NCBI RefSeq assembly: GCF_003597395.2
Contig: NC_133778.1
Span: forward strand, 27,199,986 to 27,263,985
DNA from: Chelonoidis abingdonii
Taxonomy: Eukaryota > Chordata > Testudines > Testudinidae
Direction: 5' to 3'
Length of the DNA: 64,000 nucleotides
Part shown: positions 61,740 to 64,000 of the stretch, one piece after another
Numbering within the stretch: the stretch's first letter is position 1
Layout of the letters: each line of letters starts with the position of its first letter
Position numbers and translations under genes: made by a program
Notes under the pieces: generated by a model
Seen by the model: the letters and a program-made list of their open reading frames with translations, nothing else
What the model was told of the DNA's origin: nothing
Database searches by the model: none

Positions 61740-62672
61740 ATGTAGCTCGAGTGGAATGAGTTCTGATGCCGTCAGGATGTTCAACGTCGTGGATCTGGTA
61801 GCAGGACCTAATATAGTCGGAGATCCACTTGGAGAGTCACTGTTTCAAAACAGCAGCTCCTCTGGAGTGTTCTACAGTAGATACAAAAAGTCTAGGTGAT
61901 TAACTAAATGATTTTTGTTCTGATCAAGTAGAAGGCAATCGCCTTTCTATATCAAGGGTATGAAGTGCTGCTTCCTATAGAGTTTTGGGTAAAAAGTTGG
62001 GAGGTGTATCAGCTGGTTAAGGTGGAAAGAGGACACACTATCTTTGACAGAAATTTAGGGTAGGGTTGCATCATGAACTTGTCCTTAAAGAACTTAGTGT
62101 ACTGGGAGGTTGGCCACGAGTGCACTTAATTCCCCGACCCATCTGGCTGATGTGATGGCCACGAGGAATGCAACCTTCATGGACGTGTGGAGTAAGAAGG
62201 AGATTGCTATCAGTTCAAAGAGAGGTCTCATGAGGCCCCTAAGGTCAAGTTTCAAATTCCAGGTGGGTGTGGGGGAGTAGACTTCAGGGTAGAGGTTTTG
62301 GAGTCCAGTAAGGAAGCGTTTTTTAGTAGGGTGTGTGAAGACAGAGGTGCTATCCATTTTCTCATGGAAGGCATTGATTGCTGCGAGATGAACTCTGATG
62401 GAGTTGAGTGATACACCTTTGTTTCTGAATTCTAAAATGTAGTCTAGGATATCGGGAAGGGGTGTGAGGCAGGGCGTGAGAGCTTTCTGTAAGCACATCA
62501 TCGAGAAATGTTTCCACTTTTGGAGGTAAGTATTGTGGGACAAGTTGCATCTCCTGTGTAACAACACGTGTCTCACTTGCTCTGAACAGGCTAGTTCATG
62601 CAATTGGAACCAAATTGGAGCCAGACTGTCAGATGAAGTTTCTCCAGTTGTGGATGGAGGATGCGCTGTCAC
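61740..62672 (-). pseudogene. tyrosine recombinase domain of the DIRS element
   Basis: The frame at 62094-62672 encodes the N-terminal core-binding part (WKHFSMMCLQKA, then IRVHLAAINAFHEK) and the first catalytic box ITSARWVGEL. The usual catalytic Arg position in this box is Trp (codon at 62139-62141). A second catalytic box with HSTR lies in another frame at 61747-61758. The frame breaks between the boxes, so no functional recombinase could be made. Confidence 0.75.
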
Positions 62673-62679
62673 TCTGGGA

Positions 62680-63297
62680 GAGGAGGTCCGGTCTCATCGG
62701 GAGAGTTCTTGGAGGGCAGATCGACATGTGAAGCAGGTAAGAATATCATGTCTGTCTGGCCCACGTCAGGGCGATAAGTATGACCTCGGCCTTGTCATCC
62801 CTGATCTTGCGGAGAACTCTTGTCTATTAGAGGAATTGAAGGGAATGCATATCTAAGTGTCCTGTTCCATGAGATTAGGAATGTGTCTCCCAGACAGCCA
62901 GTCCCGAGTCCCACTCTGGAGCAAAATAATTGGCATTTGTGGTTCCTTGCTCTGGCAAACAGATCTATTGAAGGAGAGCCCCAAAGGGAGAATAGGTAGG
63001 ATGCGACTGTAGGATTTAGTTCCTAACGTGTTCCTGTGAAAAGCGTCTGCTGAGGGTGTCAGCAGTGGTGTTCTGACACCCCGGTAGGTATGAAGCCGTG
63101 ATGTTTATGCGATGGCGTATGCACCAGTTCCAAAGTTTGAAGGCTTCTATGCACAGGGAGTGTGATCTTGCTCCCTCCTTGTCTGTTGATGTAGAACGTG
63201 CATGCAGTATTGTCCATGAGTACTCAAATAGATTTGTTTAGAATGAGTGGGAGGAAGTGAAGGCAGGTGTACCTGACAGCTCAGAGTTCTAGGTGGT
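62680..63297 (-). pseudogene. RNase H-like and linker part of the DIRS element
   Basis: Between the reverse-transcriptase end and the recombinase, the minus strand keeps short pieces in shifted frames, including an RNase H-like MDNTACTFYI segment near 63215. Stops interrupt all frames. Confidence 0.5.
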
Positions 63298-63992
63298 TTA
63301 TATGCAGATAGGCCTCCGGTGCAGATCACCTGCCTGTGTCATGTGATGTTGCAGGTATGCATCCCAACCTACCAGGGAGGTGTCTGTGGTGAGCATGAGT
63401 GCGGGGGAATACTGGCAAAAGGGAACTCCTGTGCTTATATTCTTCCTTTCTGTCCACGAGTGCAGTAAGTTCAGCACGTTTGCAGGTGGAGTTGCCATCA
63501 TATGGAAACTGTGCTTGGTGGGTTCATATACAGAACTCAACCAGCCCTGTAAGCACCTCATGCGTAGTCTGGCATGTTTCACTACGAACGTGGCAGCTGC
63601 CATGTGGCCCAGAAGTTGCAGATGCATTCTGGCTTCGATCTTTGGGCAGATGGAGACCATGTGTATGAGGTGTTTGATAGTGAGGAACCTGGGCTGTGGG
63701 AGGAAGGCTCTGGCGAGGGTCAAGTCCACGTAAGCCCCAATGAACTCTATGAAAGTGTCACAGTGGACTTTTGGAAGTTTATTTGCAGTCTGATCCTTTG
63801 GAAAAAGAGCGATGGTCAACTGTGTTGCTTTCTGTGTTTGCGTTTCTTCGTATGACTAGCCCTTGATGAGGCCGTTGTCCAGGTATAGGAAAAATATGAT
63901 CCTTTGTGTAGGTGAGCTGCTACCACCATGAGAGTCTTGTAAAACACCTGCGGTGCAATGGAGAGACCTAATTGGAACACTCTGTGTTGGAA
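63298..63992 (-). pseudogene. reverse transcriptase end of the DIRS element
   Basis: A 173-codon frame (63298-63819) carries FIEFIGAYVD, LLGHMAA and the start of the RNase H region TTDTSLVGWDAYL. Upstream on the minus strand, in another frame, the reverse-transcriptase active-site box reads YLDN (63874-63885), so the second of the two catalytic Asp residues is replaced, and a stop follows shortly after. The ATG at 63819 is not a natural start. Confidence 0.75.
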
Positions 63993-64000
63993 ATGGTTGT

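Larger units (their letters stand above)
61190..64000 (-). mobile_element. DIRS-type (tyrosine recombinase) retrotransposon, 3' portion, inactive
   Basis: Read on the minus strand, the order is end of reverse transcriptase, RNase H, tyrosine recombinase, then terminal sequence. That order is the hallmark of DIRS elements, which integrate with a recombinase rather than an integrase. The element continues beyond 64000. The terminal text GGTTCCTCAGTTACCGCACA and CCCTGTGGGTGCTCCA resembles abundant turtle DIRS ends. Several frame changes, stops and catalytic substitutions show it is dead. Confidence 0.8.

Overview
This is a gene-poor stretch of nuclear DNA from an amniote, most likely a turtle. 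That reading rests on the repeats: a tRNA-derived SINE with a CR1-type tail and an (AAT)n end, DIRS-type tyrosine-recombinase retroelement sequence, Penelope-like repeat copies, CORE-SINE/MIR-like copies and many small palindromic elements, together resembling turtle (chelonian) genomes as I know them. No bacterial, organellar or intact viral genes were seen.

Only one convincing protein gene is present: an intronless plus-strand testis-specific serine/threonine kinase at 30600-31433, closest to TSSK6, with every kinase catalytic motif intact. It is visibly more GC-rich than its surroundings and has no recognisable protein-coding neighbour in this window.

Layout. 1-2.1 kb: nothing recognised. 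2.5-3.6 kb: a ~1.1 kb repeat with inverted ends. 3.7-5.4 kb: a composite pyrimidine-rich/GC-rich repeat. 5.7-6.6 kb: a decayed LINE 3' end. 9.3-13.2 kb: decayed SINE/LINE copies, a probable solo LTR, another LTR-like repeat and a second copy of the composite repeat. 13.4-21 kb: palindromic elements, a possible exon, a MIR-like SINE, CR1-like sequence, a DNA-transposon-like element with 27-bp inverted ends and more interspersed repeats. 21-28 kb: mostly unassigned, with small MITE-like elements and a Penelope-like fragment. 28.3-29.5 kb: an unusual promoter-like region, alanine-rich frames, a 47-bp tandem repeat and a poly(A) signal. 30.6-31.9 kb: TSSK6-like. 32-61 kb: unassigned DNA with decayed repeats. 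61.2-64 kb: the 3' part of a dead DIRS element on the minus strand, running off the window end.

The genes do not form an operon or pathway. The window is best read as one testis kinase gene in a repeat graveyard. The feature most worth follow-up is the 28.3-29.5 kb unit, which I cannot place in a known repeat family; next is the hammerhead-ribozyme-like core in the Penelope-like copies. All family assignments are from pattern recognition, without database searches.
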